A stretch of DNA of 63,817 nt from Pseudomonadota bacterium (GTDB lineage Bacteria; Pseudomonadota; Alphaproteobacteria; Rhizobiales; Hyphomicrobiaceae): the NCBI GenBank assembly GCA_023412745.1, contig JAEZBZ010000276.1, positions 1 to 63,817 of the forward strand. Reading direction: 5' to 3'. Positions 17,471 to 26,071 of the stretch are shown one piece after another. Position numbers and translations under genes: made by a program. Within the stretch, counting starts at the first letter, position 1. Every line of letters begins with the position of its first letter. The notes beneath the pieces were generated by a model. It was not told where the DNA came from, did no database searches, and saw nothing but the letters and a program-made list of their open reading frames with translations.

Positions 17471-17944
17471 TCAAAGAATGTGCAGGAGCAGGCCACGAGG
17501 CAGTGGCACGCGCAGGAGGTCTGCGAAAAACCAGTGAACCACGATGGTTGCGACCGGAGCCACGATCAACGCCGTCAGAAGGCGAACGCGTAGCCAAAGG
17601 AACAGCACCATGAGGATGGCAAAGGTGATCGGAATGAAGCCGATTTGCTCCGATGTGAAGATGTAGAGCAGCACCAGCGACAGCAGCAGAACGAAAGATG
17701 TGACGTTGCTGCCTTTGCGCGTCCATTCGGCAAATTCGACCATGCGGCCGCCATCACGGCGGCTGGACAGCCCGCGATATACGAGCAACAGGCCGCAAAT
17801 GATCAGGCCTGACGCCACTACCTGCGGGAATAATGCCGGTCCATACTTTTGTCCCGGAAAATCCGGAAAACCGAACGATATATATATCATGCTGGAGGCC
17901 AGCAGGATGAGTGCCAAGCCTGATATGCTGTCATTTATGCGCAT
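17471..17944 (-). CDS. tctB: tripartite tricarboxylate transporter, small membrane subunit TctB
   Basis: The 157-residue protein has four predicted membrane helices: one at the N-terminus (about residues 8-28), one near residues 40-58 (GLIICGLLLVYRG), then two in the second half (FVLLLSLVLLYIF and FAILMVLFLWLRV onward). Length and topology match the poorly conserved TctB family. Position directly before tctA and after tctC confirms it. The gap to tctC is 248 bases and contains an 11-bp stem-loop, so tctC may be made in excess of the membrane part. Confidence 0.9.
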   Translation of the reverse strand: MRINDSISGLALILLASSMIYISFGFPDFPGQKYGPALFPQVVASGLIICGLLLVYRGLSSRRDGGRMVEFAEWTRKGSNVTSFVLLLSLVLLYIFTSEQIGFIPITFAILMVLFLWLRVRLLTALIVAPVATIVVHWFFADLLRVPLPRGLLLHIL

Positions 17945-18148
17945 GTAAAACGTGCGGCTCCCTTGGCTTCCGCTTTAGACGCAAGGCGTCCGTCGCGTAG
18001 TTTCCTCTAGCGTGCGACAGTCGACGAACTTGCCATCTCGCCCGTCTTCCCGCGTTGCGGGCGACGTTGTCTTTGTCGAGAGCTTGGTAGTAACGGCGGT
18101 TCGTTCTGTTTCTTTGTTTACTGGGTTCGGTAGCAGAGTGCGTATGTC

Positions 18149-18183
18149 GGCCGCAACCAGAGATGAGCAGAGTGGTTGCGGCC
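18149..18183 (-). terminator. stem-loop between tctC and tctB
   Basis: GGCCGCAACCA (18149-18159) pairs with TGGTTGCGGCC (18173-18183), 11 bp with a 13-base loop, 10 bases after the tctC stop. No T run follows on the reverse strand. It could stabilise the tctC message or partly stop transcription. Confidence 0.5.
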
Positions 18184-18192
18184 GGCACATGT

Positions 18193-19191
18193 TTAAGCCT
18201 TCTTCGCCAGACCGGCAGCGGTCATGGCGGCCTTCATTTTGGCATCGCCCTCGGCCATGAACTTGGCGAACTCTGTCGGATCGCCCCAGGTCATGCCAAA
18301 GCCGCGCGATGTCATGAAATCCTTGAACTCCTTCGAGTCAAAAGCCTTCTTGAGGGCGGCCGTGACCTTCGTGGCCACTTCCGGTGGCAAGCCCTTCGGA
18401 CCTGCAATGCCGCGCCACGCGCCGACGGAATAAGGAATGCCGGCAGCTTCGGTCAACGTCGGTACGTCCTTGAAGGCGGCGTTGCGCTTCGGCGCCATGA
18501 CAGCCAGCGAAATAGCCTTTCCGGCATCGAGCATGGCTTTGGCTTCCGGCACCGAGCAGGTGACGATATCGACACCACCGGCGGCTAGGTCCTGCATGGC
18601 GGGCGCTGCGCCGTTCGACGGGACCCACGGCACGTGATCGGGCTTGAGGCCCATGGCGGTGAGCCAGCCGACCAGCGCAAGGTGCCAGATGCCGCCCTGA
18701 CCTGTGCCGGATGCCTTGAATGTACCGGCCGGCTTTGACTTGATGGCTTCCGAGAGGTCCTTGATGTTCTTGTAGGGACTGTCAGAGCGCACCTGGATAC
18801 CGGGCGGGTCTTCATTCATCAGCGCCAGCGGCGTGTAACTGGTCGGATTGAGCTCGGTCAGACCCTGATGATGCATCATCGTGATTTCGACCGTGATCAT
18901 GCCGAGCGTGTAACCGTCCGGTGTTGCGGTGGCGATAGCTGAGTGTCCTACCACACCTGAGCCGCCTGTGCGGTTCACGACATTGAACGGTTGGCCAAGG
19001 TCCTTTTCCAGGATCGCCGAGATGATGCGGGCGGTGGCATCGGTGCCGCCGCCAGCACCCCATGGGCAGATCACCTGCACGGGTCTGGAAGGATAGTTGG
19101 CTTGCGCCCATGACGGGCGTGTCCCGAGCGCAACTGCGGCCCCGGTCATCGCACCGGCCGTCAAAATCTGACGCCGACTGAAGTCTGCCAT
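18193..19191 (-). CDS. tctC: tripartite tricarboxylate transporter substrate-binding protein (Bug/TctC family)
   Basis: The 332-residue protein begins with a Tat-like signal (FSRRQILTAGAMTGAAVALG, then SWAQ) and the block ANYPSRPVQVICPWGAGGGTDA, the start of the mature Bug-fold binding protein. Later blocks include GSGVVGHSAIATATPDGYTL. It captures a carboxylate in the periplasm for TctAB. GGGAG lies upstream of the ATG at 19191. It is the first gene of the leftward tctCBA set. The upstream 244 bases (19192-19435) hold the divergent start region of the L,D-transpeptidase; I see no clear operator there. Confidence 0.94.
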   Translation of the reverse strand: MADFSRRQILTAGAMTGAAVALGTRPSWAQANYPSRPVQVICPWGAGGGTDATARIISAILEKDLGQPFNVVNRTGGSGVVGHSAIATATPDGYTLGMITVEITMMHHQGLTELNPTSYTPLALMNEDPPGIQVRSDSPYKNIKDLSEAIKSKPAGTFKASGTGQGGIWHLALVGWLTAMGLKPDHVPWVPSNGAAPAMQDLAAGGVDIVTCSVPEAKAMLDAGKAISLAVMAPKRNAAFKDVPTLTEAAGIPYSVGAWRGIAGPKGLPPEVATKVTAALKKAFDSKEFKDFMTSRGFGMTWGDPTEFAKFMAEGDAKMKAAMTAAGLAKKA

Positions 19192-19435
19192 ATCGTTTGT
19201 TCTCCCTAGTTAACACGGCCGGCTGAACCCGGCCGATTCTTGTCATTGGAAGCAACGTATAGAGACGGGGGTGCAGTTGACAAGTTGGACGGCAAATTTG
19301 ACCGCTCAACGCAGGCACAACGGCAGCCGCAATGGGTCGCGGTCTGATCAACAGCCTTTGTTTGGCCAAATCTTTTCGTTCAGGCTATGTAGGCATTTGT
19401 TGCGGGCAACAGACTGCTTCGCAGTTCGTTTGATC

Positions 19436-20824
19436 ATGAGACAACCAATCGAGTTCGAGATGCGGAATCGGAAATCCGAACAGATGGGCACGGCCGCAAC
19501 GGGGCTCGGCATGACCCGACGCGGCTTGCTTCTGGGGGCCAGTGCCGGTGCCCTCGCGCTTGGTGCGACCCGCGCCCAAGCCCAGGCTGCCGAAGCGAAG
19601 TGGTGGGAAAACATATTTGACCCGTTGGCCAACAACAGGGTGCGGACGCCGGCGCCGCTGCCACCCGACGTGGTCAATGATTTGCGGCCGGATGCCGTGC
19701 CGATGCGCAGCGATACGATGCTGCAGCAGATGGACGTAGCTGTCGATCGCTACCAGAAGATCGTCTCGCAAGGCGGTTGGACGCCAATTCCACCCGGCCG
19801 GATTCTCCGCCCCGGTGACGATGACGAGCGCATTCCCTATGTTCGCCGCAGGCTGGTGATCTCCGGAGATCATCCGTCCCACGGCAATGGCTTCGATATG
19901 AGCTTCCGATTCGACGGGCGGCTCGAAGAGGCGATTAAGCGTTTCCAGGAAAGCTTCGGTCTGCGCACGTCCGGTCGCGTCGATGCGCCGACCTTGGCGC
20001 AGCTCAACGTTTCGGCACATGCGCGTCTGGAACAGCTCAGGCTCAACCAGCGGCGGATACGCGAATTGATGCAGGGCCGCGTCGAAGATCGCTATGTCCT
20101 GGTCAATGTTCCCGCCTTCCAGCTCGAAGCGGTCGAGGGCTACGAGGTTCGCCTGCGCCATCGGGTGATCGTGGGCAAACCCGATCGCCAGACGCCGAGC
20201 ATCAAAGCTACTATTAGGGCTTTGAATTTCTTCCCCTATTGGCGTGTACCCGACAGCGTGGCTTCGCTGGATCTGATTCCGCGCCTGGTGAAAGAACCCG
20301 AATATCTCCAGAAGGAGCAGATCCGCGCGTTCAATGGGTTTGGTGGTCCCGAGATCGACACGACGCATATCGATTGGCGTACAGCCGATGCGAACAAAAT
20401 CAAATTCCGGCAAGACCCCGGTCCGCAGAACGCGCTGGGTCTCGTCCGCATCGACATGCCCAACTCGGACATCGTCTACATGCACGACACGCCGATGAAG
20501 CAGCTGTTCAACCAGCGCGCGCGGGCTTTCAGCGCAGGCTGCGTGCGCGTGCAGGATGTCTTCCAGCTTGTCGAGTGGATTGCGCGTTACGAGCAGGGCT
20601 GGGAAGGCGCCGGCCGGGCGCAGGACGTCATCAACGCCGGTCAGGCGCACGATGTAACGCTGACGCGGCAGGTGCCCGTCTACTTCACATACATCACGGC
20701 ATGGGCGGAAGCCGACGGGCGCGTTGAATTCCGTCCCGACATCTACGGTCGCGACGGTCACCGGGAACTGGTGGGCGAGCGCGATCCCGAGGCACCACCG
20801 GCGCCCATTTCGCTCGCGCCTTAA
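19436..20824 (+). CDS. Tat-exported L,D-transpeptidase (YcbB-like, YkuD domain)
   Basis: The protein of about 462 residues has a twin-arginine signal (MTRRGLLLGASAGALALGAT), a peptidoglycan-binding-like helical region (RFDGRLEEAIKRFQESFGLR, GRVDAPTLAQLNV) and a C-terminal YkuD catalytic domain. The active-site block is present: MHDTPMKQLF followed by RAFSAGCVRVQD with the nucleophile cysteine. Such enzymes make 3-3 crosslinks in peptidoglycan or attach proteins to it. Domain order (peptidoglycan-binding before catalytic) resembles E. coli LdtD/YcbB. Starts at 19436, 19484 and 19511 are all possible; no ribosome site decides. A hairpin at 20832-20867 ends the transcript. Confidence 0.88.
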   Translation: MRQPIEFEMRNRKSEQMGTAATGLGMTRRGLLLGASAGALALGATRAQAQAAEAKWWENIFDPLANNRVRTPAPLPPDVVNDLRPDAVPMRSDTMLQQMDVAVDRYQKIVSQGGWTPIPPGRILRPGDDDERIPYVRRRLVISGDHPSHGNGFDMSFRFDGRLEEAIKRFQESFGLRTSGRVDAPTLAQLNVSAHARLEQLRLNQRRIRELMQGRVEDRYVLVNVPAFQLEAVEGYEVRLRHRVIVGKPDRQTPSIKATIRALNFFPYWRVPDSVASLDLIPRLVKEPEYLQKEQIRAFNGFGGPEIDTTHIDWRTADANKIKFRQDPGPQNALGLVRIDMPNSDIVYMHDTPMKQLFNQRARAFSAGCVRVQDVFQLVEWIARYEQGWEGAGRAQDVINAGQAHDVTLTRQVPVYFTYITAWAEADGRVEFRPDIYGRDGHRELVGERDPEAPPAPISLAP

Positions 20825-20831
20825 GCACCAG

Positions 20832-20867
20832 GAAAGCGGCGTCGGTGCTTGACCCGATGCCGCTTTC
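20832..20867 (+). terminator. hairpin after the L,D-transpeptidase gene
   Basis: GAAAGCGGC (20832-20840) pairs with GCCGCTTTC (20859-20867), with GG/CC pairs inside the loop. It starts 8 bases after the stop codon. It has no separate T run. Confidence 0.5.
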
Positions 20868-20926
20868 GAGAAACCTTACTTGCGCAGCACTCGTCTTGGA
20901 CGGGTGCAATGGGTGAGGGGGTCTCG

Positions 20927-23179
20927 ATGTTGCCGATCGCAGCATATGCCGACCGGCTTTCTGTCCGGCCAGGCGAAACGATCGCGTTCAAGGTTTCAAA
21001 TGCCACCGGCACGCCTGTCGAGACACGCCTCGTCCGCGTGATATGCGCCGATCCCAATCCCGCCGGCCCGGGACTCCGTGAGGAGGCCGTCAGTGCGCGG
21101 GTCAAGACCGTCGCGCATCCCGCGCGTCATGGTGTCCAGCGCGGCTCCTATGCACGCATCGACGCCAGCGCGGCGCTGACCGGCCTTTCCAGTTTCACGC
21201 TGGTCGTCACCGTTCAACCGACGAAGCTGGCCAATCGGGACTGCGCGATTTTCTCGCTGCTCGATTCGCAAGGGCATCGCGGTATCGTGCTCGGCATGAA
21301 CGCGCAGGGCCGCTTCGTGGCCACGTTCGCGCAGGAGGACGGCCAACTGGTGCGGCTGGAATTGCCGGCGCCGGTTGATGATCAGACCTGGTATCGCCTC
21401 TGGCTGACCTATGACCCCATGGCGGGGCGGGCGACCTTGAACCGCCAGGCTTTGAAGGCCGGCAAGCGGGAAGGGGCTGTTCGATCGGCCGCGCTGGGTC
21501 TGACCCTGCGTAGCCCGATTGTCGAAGGCCATGTCTTCATCAGCGGCGTGACCGACGAGTTCGTCAGTTTGTCCTTCAACGGCCGCATCGAGCGGCCGAT
21601 GATTTTTTCGCGCGCCCTGACGCCGGCTGAGGTTGCGGTGACGGGTGATGGCGATCCGTTGGCTGGCCTGATCGCGGGATGGGATTTTTCGCGCGATATC
21701 GCCACCAATCGCATCTTCGATTTCGGACCGCACGGTTTGCATGGCACGCTGGTCAACCAGCCCACGCGCGCGGTTACCGGCGCGAACTGGACCGGCCGCG
21801 AGATGTGCTGGCGGCACGCGCCGAATGAATACGCCGCGATCCACTTCCACGAGGACGATCTGGACGATTGCCGCTGGCCGACCGCATATACGCTGACCGT
21901 ACCGTCGAATTTCCGATCAGGCGCCTACGCATTGCGCATCAAGGCGGGCGAGCATGAGGACAACGTCCCGTTCTTCGTGGTTCCGCCGAAAGGCAAGACG
22001 ACTGCTGATATCTGCGTCCTGATCTCGACCTTCACCTACGTCGTCTATCACAACCACGATCGTCCCGAATGGGGCAATCCGGATTGGCGCAAAGCGTGGG
22101 AGAAGCAGGCGGCCGACTGGGGCGCATATCCGCACCATCCCGGCGCACACCCCGAGTACGGTCTGTCGACCTACAACTATCATACCGACGGCAGCGGCAT
22201 CTGCTTCGCGTCCTGGCATCGGCCGATGCTGAACGTCCGCATCGGCTTCATCACCTATCCCTATCCCGATATCCGCGCCTCGGGACTGCGCCATTTCCCC
22301 GCCGACACGCACCTGCTCGCCTGGCTCGAAGCCAAGGGCTACAGCTACGACCTGGTGACGGATTGGGAGCTGCATCACGAAGGCTACGACGTTCTGAAGA
22401 ATTACCGCACGGTCATGACCGCGTCGCATCCCGAGTATCACACGCGGGAGATGCTGGATGCGCTGGAGACCTATCGCGATAACGGCGGCCGCTTCTGCTA
22501 TCTTGGCGGTAACGGCTTCTACTGGAAAATCGCGCTGTCGCAGGAGAAGCCGGGGCTGATCGAGATTCGCCGCGCGGAAGGCGGCATTCGCGCCTGGGCT
22601 GCGGATGCCGGCGAGTATTACAACCAGCTCGACGGCGAATATGGCGGCATGTGGCGCAGGAATGGTCGCCCGCCGCAGGAGTTGACGGGGGTCGGGTTCA
22701 CCGCGCAGGGCAACTTCGTCGGGTCTTATTATCGCGTGCGTCCGGAAGCTTCCGATCCGCGCGTGTCATGGATTTTGGAAGGCATCAAGGACGAGAAGAT
22801 CGGCGATTTCGGTCTGTCGGGCCATGGCGCGGCGGGGTTTGAGCTCGACCGGACCGACAAACGGCTCGGCACGCCGGCGCATGCCCTGGTGATTGCGGCG
22901 TCCGAGAACCATCCGCCCGAGGCGCCTTGGATCCTGGTGCCCGAGGAGCAGCTCACGCATATCACGACAGTCGCGGGCAAACCCGCGCAGGAGCTGATCC
23001 GCGCCGACATGACCTTCTTCGAAACGCCGAATAATGGCGCGGTTTTCTCGACCGGCTCGATCACATTCTGCGGCAGCCTTCCGATCAACAATTTCGAGAA
23101 CAACGTTTCGCGGCTGCTGCAGAACGTCGTCAATCGCTTCCATCACCCGTCGTCGGTGTTCCGGATTCCAGGCGGGTAA
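20927..23179 (+). CDS. N,N-dimethylformamidase large-subunit-like protein
   Basis: The 750-residue protein has an N-terminal beta domain, a LamG/concanavalin-like sandwich (about residues 80-250) and a C-terminal glutamine-amidotransferase-like half (residues 340-750), the layout of the DMFase beta subunit (about 760 residues). Paracoccus DMFase holds iron with two tyrosines and a glutamate. Candidate equivalents here are Tyr371 or Tyr374 (TYVVYHNHD), Tyr416 or Tyr418 (STYNYHTDG) and Glu485 in WELHHEG, where His483 and Glu485 keep the family's His-x-Glu spacing. The enzyme would release an amine and a carboxylate from a small amide. GAGGGGG lies 5 bases before the ATG at 20927. No gene for the small alpha subunit (about 130 residues) is nearby; the next gene is unrelated. 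The substrate is unknown. Confidence 0.8.
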   Translation: MLPIAAYADRLSVRPGETIAFKVSNATGTPVETRLVRVICADPNPAGPGLREEAVSARVKTVAHPARHGVQRGSYARIDASAALTGLSSFTLVVTVQPTKLANRDCAIFSLLDSQGHRGIVLGMNAQGRFVATFAQEDGQLVRLELPAPVDDQTWYRLWLTYDPMAGRATLNRQALKAGKREGAVRSAALGLTLRSPIVEGHVFISGVTDEFVSLSFNGRIERPMIFSRALTPAEVAVTGDGDPLAGLIAGWDFSRDIATNRIFDFGPHGLHGTLVNQPTRAVTGANWTGREMCWRHAPNEYAAIHFHEDDLDDCRWPTAYTLTVPSNFRSGAYALRIKAGEHEDNVPFFVVPPKGKTTADICVLISTFTYVVYHNHDRPEWGNPDWRKAWEKQAADWGAYPHHPGAHPEYGLSTYNYHTDGSGICFASWHRPMLNVRIGFITYPYPDIRASGLRHFPADTHLLAWLEAKGYSYDLVTDWELHHEGYDVLKNYRTVMTASHPEYHTREMLDALETYRDNGGRFCYLGGNGFYWKIALSQEKPGLIEIRRAEGGIRAWAADAGEYYNQLDGEYGGMWRRNGRPPQELTGVGFTAQGNFVGSYYRVRPEASDPRVSWILEGIKDEKIGDFGLSGHGAAGFELDRTDKRLGTPAHALVIAASENHPPEAPWILVPEEQLTHITTVAGKPAQELIRADMTFFETPNNGAVFSTGSITFCGSLPINNFENNVSRLLQNVVNRFHHPSSVFRIPGG

Positions 23180-23265
23180 GTGAGCGATCGTCAGATCGAT
23201 GAAAAAATCATGCGTCGGCAGTCACCGGCGCGCGGGCTGGTTCGTTATCTCGGGATCGGAACGGT

Positions 23266-23628
23266 ATGACCTTCATGCTGGCCTGCAAGCGAATCTACGA
23301 ACCGCCTACCGCGACGGACGGCCATCGCGTGCTTGTCGATCGCCTTTGGCCGCGTGGGCTGACCCGCGAGAAGGCGGCGATCGATGAATGGCTGAAGGAA
23401 ATCGCGCCGAGTAACGATCTGCGGCGCTGGTTTGCCAGTCATCCGGCGCAGTGGGAGGAGTTCGAGCGCCGCTATCGCGATGAACTTGCGACGCCGGATC
23501 TGCAGGCTGATCTGGCGCGGCTGCGCAAGCTGGCCAGCAAGGAAAAGCTGACCTTGCTGTTCGCCAAGCGCGATGAGCGGCGCAACAACGCCACGGTGCT
23601 GATGGAAGTGCTCAAAGGGCGCAGATAG
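23266..23628 (+). CDS. DUF488 family protein
   Basis: The 120-residue protein shows the DUF488 pattern: VLVDRLWPRGLTREKAAIDE near residue 25, LRRWFASHPAQWEEFERRYR in the middle and LTLLFAKRDERRNNA near the end. The family has no agreed function; no membrane segment or signal is seen. It starts 86 bases after the DMFase-like gene in the same direction. The length matches the family (about 115-120). Confidence 0.85.
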   Translation: MTFMLACKRIYEPPTATDGHRVLVDRLWPRGLTREKAAIDEWLKEIAPSNDLRRWFASHPAQWEEFERRYRDELATPDLQADLARLRKLASKEKLTLLFAKRDERRNNATVLMEVLKGRR

Positions 23629-23645
23629 GCAGCCCACACGCGCGT

Positions 23646-24086
23646 GTGGATGCGCGGGATTGGCGCGCAACAAATCATCGTCGCCACCATGCGTTGCCGA
23701 TAGTCAGGCTGCATGAGACTGCGCGCTGCCAAGCGGCGGCTGCCAAACACCATGAGGATCGTCAAGCGCGCGCGCTTCAACGCACGTGCGCGCATGGAAA
23801 AAAGAACCAGTTCAGCCTGTTCGCGCTCGCCATCTTCGCTTTGTACGGCGTTGCGATCTCGCTGTATCCGAGTCTGTTCGAGAACGCCTTTCAGGGTGCA
23901 AACGGGAAGATGCTGGTCTTCGTTGGCGTGCTGTCCTCGATCTTCATCATCATCGTGACGTTTGTCGAGGCGATCAACGCCTGCCGCGTCAAGTCGCTGG
24001 CCCTACCGAAATGCGCTATGCAGATCGCGCGCTTGCTCGATCAGCTCGAGGTCACCGACATCACCACCTCGGTGCAGCTCAATTGA
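23646..24086 (+). CDS. possible small two-helix membrane protein, start uncertain, perhaps frameshifted
   Basis: A frame open from a GTG at 23646 has no recognisable N-terminal half, but from residue 52 it reads like a real membrane protein: NQFSLFALAIFALYGVAISL (about residues 54-74) and MLVFVGVLSSIFIIIVTFVE (about 89-108), then a hydrophilic tail. A proper ATG at 23794 is in another frame; it would join this frame if the run of six A at 23798-23803 were seven. So either the start is a weak one upstream, or one base has been lost. No homologue is recognised. Codon quality before residue 50 is poor, which favours the frameshift reading. Confidence 0.35.
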   Translation: MDARDWRATNHRRHHALPIVRLHETARCQAAAAKHHEDRQARALQRTCAHGKKNQFSLFALAIFALYGVAISLYPSLFENAFQGANGKMLVFVGVLSSIFIIIVTFVEAINACRVKSLALPKCAMQIARLLDQLEVTDITTSVQLN

Positions 24087-24329
24087 TTCCGACCAGTACA
24101 ATTCCGCGATCGACCGATGCCCGTTCAATCACGGTGATGTCGACTAGCGACTGGCAGCCGCATCGGATCGGCCGAGCAAGCAGCCTACACCGATCGTGGC
24201 GTGGTATGCAATGGGCTGGGCCCATTGCAGGTATCAGTTGAACCTCTACGGGCTCTATATGGCTCGGTTTCTGGCACCTATTGGACTGCTCTGGCTGCTT
24301 CCGTAGATCCGAGCCATCGCCGCGTCCGC
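24087..24329. other. gap between the small membrane frame and the amidase
   Basis: 243 bases between convergent genes. I see no gene, terminator hairpin or repeat that can be supported. Confidence 0.4.
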
Positions 24330-25721
24330 CTAATGCACGACCTCGGCCGGTACGTGCTTCTGGTAGGCCTTGCCGACCGCCAGCATCCGCGCTTCGTCAA
24401 AAGGGCGACCGACGAGCTGGAAGCCGTTCGGCAGATAACCCTCGCGCGGATAGGGCAGGGTCAACGCAGGCAGGCCCAGGTAGTTGACCGGGCGGCAGTA
24501 AAGTACCACCCGCGCCATGGCCGCCATCAGCTTCGGCCCGCCGCCAACGTCGAGTTCGGCGATGGTCGGAAGCGGATCGGCGAAGGTCGGCAGCATGGTC
24601 ATGTCACACGACGCGTAGGTCTCGGCCAATGTCTTGGCGAGCAACGTCCCGCGGGCGCGCATGGCCGTCTGGTGGTCGTGGCCCGAGATGAAATGGCCGA
24701 ATTCCGTCCGGGCGCGCACCTGCGGACCGTAGTCCTCGCCGCGCTGGCGCAGATAGGGACCGTGTGCCGATGCGACCTCGGGCAACTGCACGAGCTGGGT
24801 GAGATGGTCGAGCGTCTTCCAGTCGGGGAAGCGAACTGAAACCCGCTTGGCACCCGATTTCTCAAGCAGCTTGAGTGCGGTCTCGAAGCGGGCCTGGACT
24901 TCTGGATGAGCCTCGGCGACCAGCCGCTCATCGACACCGATGCGCAGGCCGTCGACCGGCTGGTCGAGGGTTGCGAGATAGTCGGGAACCGGGCGGCGCG
25001 AACTGGAGCCGTCCCGGGCGTCATGGCCCGCGATGATCCGCAGCAGCAGCGCCAGATCGCGGACATCGCGCGCGATCGGCCCGACGCAGTCGAGCGAGAA
25101 CGACAGCGGCATGGCGCCCGCGCGCGAAACGCGCGACCAGGTCGGCTTGATCGACGCGACGTTGCAGGCTGCGGCAGGCAGGCGCAGCGATCCGGCAGTG
25201 TCGGAGCCGAGTGCGGCCGGAAGGACGCCAGTTGCCACCGAGATGGCCGATCCACTCGACGAGCCGCCGGTGATGCGGGTCGTGTCCCACGGATTTTTGG
25301 CATGGCCGAGCACGTAGTTGTGGCCGGTTGGACCGAACGCGAACTCGGTCAGGTGCAGTGCGGCGATCTCTATGCTGCCGGCATCCTTGAGCCGGGCCAG
25401 CAATGTGTTGTGCTCGGTGCATGGCTTGTCGCGGCGGATGCGTGCACCCCAGCTCGGGATCTTGCCGACGCGGTCGAACATGTCCTTGTGGGCCAGCGGA
25501 ACGCCATGCAGCGGGCCGCTCGCAGTCCCTTTCGAGACGGCGTCGTCAGCGGTTTCGGCGGCGGCGAGTGCTTCGTCGGTATCGAACGAAATCGCGGCGT
25601 TGGTGGTCTCGTGCACGGCCTTGAGCCGGTCGAGAGCCGAGCGCGTCGCCTCGACGCTCGAAACCTTCTTGTTGCGAATGGCGTCGGCGAGATCGATGGC
25701 CGAGAGTGACTTGAGATTCAT
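24330..25721 (-). CDS. amidase (amidase-signature family), AtzE/GatA-like
   Basis: The 463-residue enzyme has the amidase-signature triad region: HGVPLAHKDMFD (catalytic Lys, about residue 80) and TGGSSSGSAISVATG (Gly/Ser-rich loop with the cis-serine, about 155), followed by LGSDTAGSLRLPAAAC with the nucleophile serine. It hydrolyses a C-N amide bond in the cytoplasm. The ATG at 25721 is chosen since it follows the small upstream gene's stop by 4 bases with a GGGAAG site inside that gene. The upstream 64-residue protein looks like an AtzG/GatC-type partner, so this is probably the catalytic half of a two-subunit amidase. The natural substrate cannot be told. Confidence 0.9.
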   Translation of the reverse strand: MNLKSLSAIDLADAIRNKKVSSVEATRSALDRLKAVHETTNAAISFDTDEALAAAETADDAVSKGTASGPLHGVPLAHKDMFDRVGKIPSWGARIRRDKPCTEHNTLLARLKDAGSIEIAALHLTEFAFGPTGHNYVLGHAKNPWDTTRITGGSSSGSAISVATGVLPAALGSDTAGSLRLPAAACNVASIKPTWSRVSRAGAMPLSFSLDCVGPIARDVRDLALLLRIIAGHDARDGSSSRRPVPDYLATLDQPVDGLRIGVDERLVAEAHPEVQARFETALKLLEKSGAKRVSVRFPDWKTLDHLTQLVQLPEVASAHGPYLRQRGEDYGPQVRARTEFGHFISGHDHQTAMRARGTLLAKTLAETYASCDMTMLPTFADPLPTIAELDVGGGPKLMAAMARVVLYCRPVNYLGLPALTLPYPREGYLPNGFQLVGRPFDEARMLAVGKAYQKHVPAEVVH

Positions 25722-25725
25722 GGCG

Positions 25726-25920
25726 TCACTTCCCTTCGGTTTCGAGCACGCGGACGAAATCGGCGGCATCGGCGCCAAGCGGGAGCGTATCGCCCACCTT
25801 GAGAGCGGTCTCCGACAGCGCGGCGATGATGGGCGCAATGAGCTCCATACGCTCCTTCGGGATGGTGTGCCCCTGCAGGCTTTTGGGCTGGGCGGGCAAC
25901 GTCGTGCCGTCATCGCTCAT
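25726..25920 (-). CDS. AtzG/GatC-like small amidase partner
   Basis: This 64-residue protein has an ATG at 25920 with GGAGGAG well placed upstream, and its stop is 4 bases before the amidase start, so the two are translationally coupled. The C-terminal half reads MELIAPIIAALSETALKVGD and then LPLGADAADFVRVLE, a helical pattern like the DUF4089/AtzG proteins that wrap around the amidase AtzE as GatC does around GatA. The N-terminal 20 residues are polar and Pro-rich. Similarity is judged by eye and length; the partner role comes mostly from gene order. An open frame extends further upstream but without start support. Confidence 0.68.
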   Translation of the reverse strand: MSDDGTTLPAQPKSLQGHTIPKERMELIAPIIAALSETALKVGDTLPLGADAADFVRVLETEGK

Positions 25921-26071
25921 GGCGTACTCCTCCGTCGGCTGCATTGCCGTGATGATCCGATTTAGCCCAACATGCCGGGATAGCGCGCGCGACGCAACCG
26001 GCAGCGTCCTTGCCGCGGCGAGGCGCGATATGATTTGCTGTCCGGTACATAAATGACGGGAGGATTTTGGC

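Noticed and set aside
19385..20761. Reverse open frame of about 458 codons across the L,D-transpeptidase.
   Set aside because: The forward strand carries the Tat signal and SAGCVRV active site; the reverse text has no known motif.
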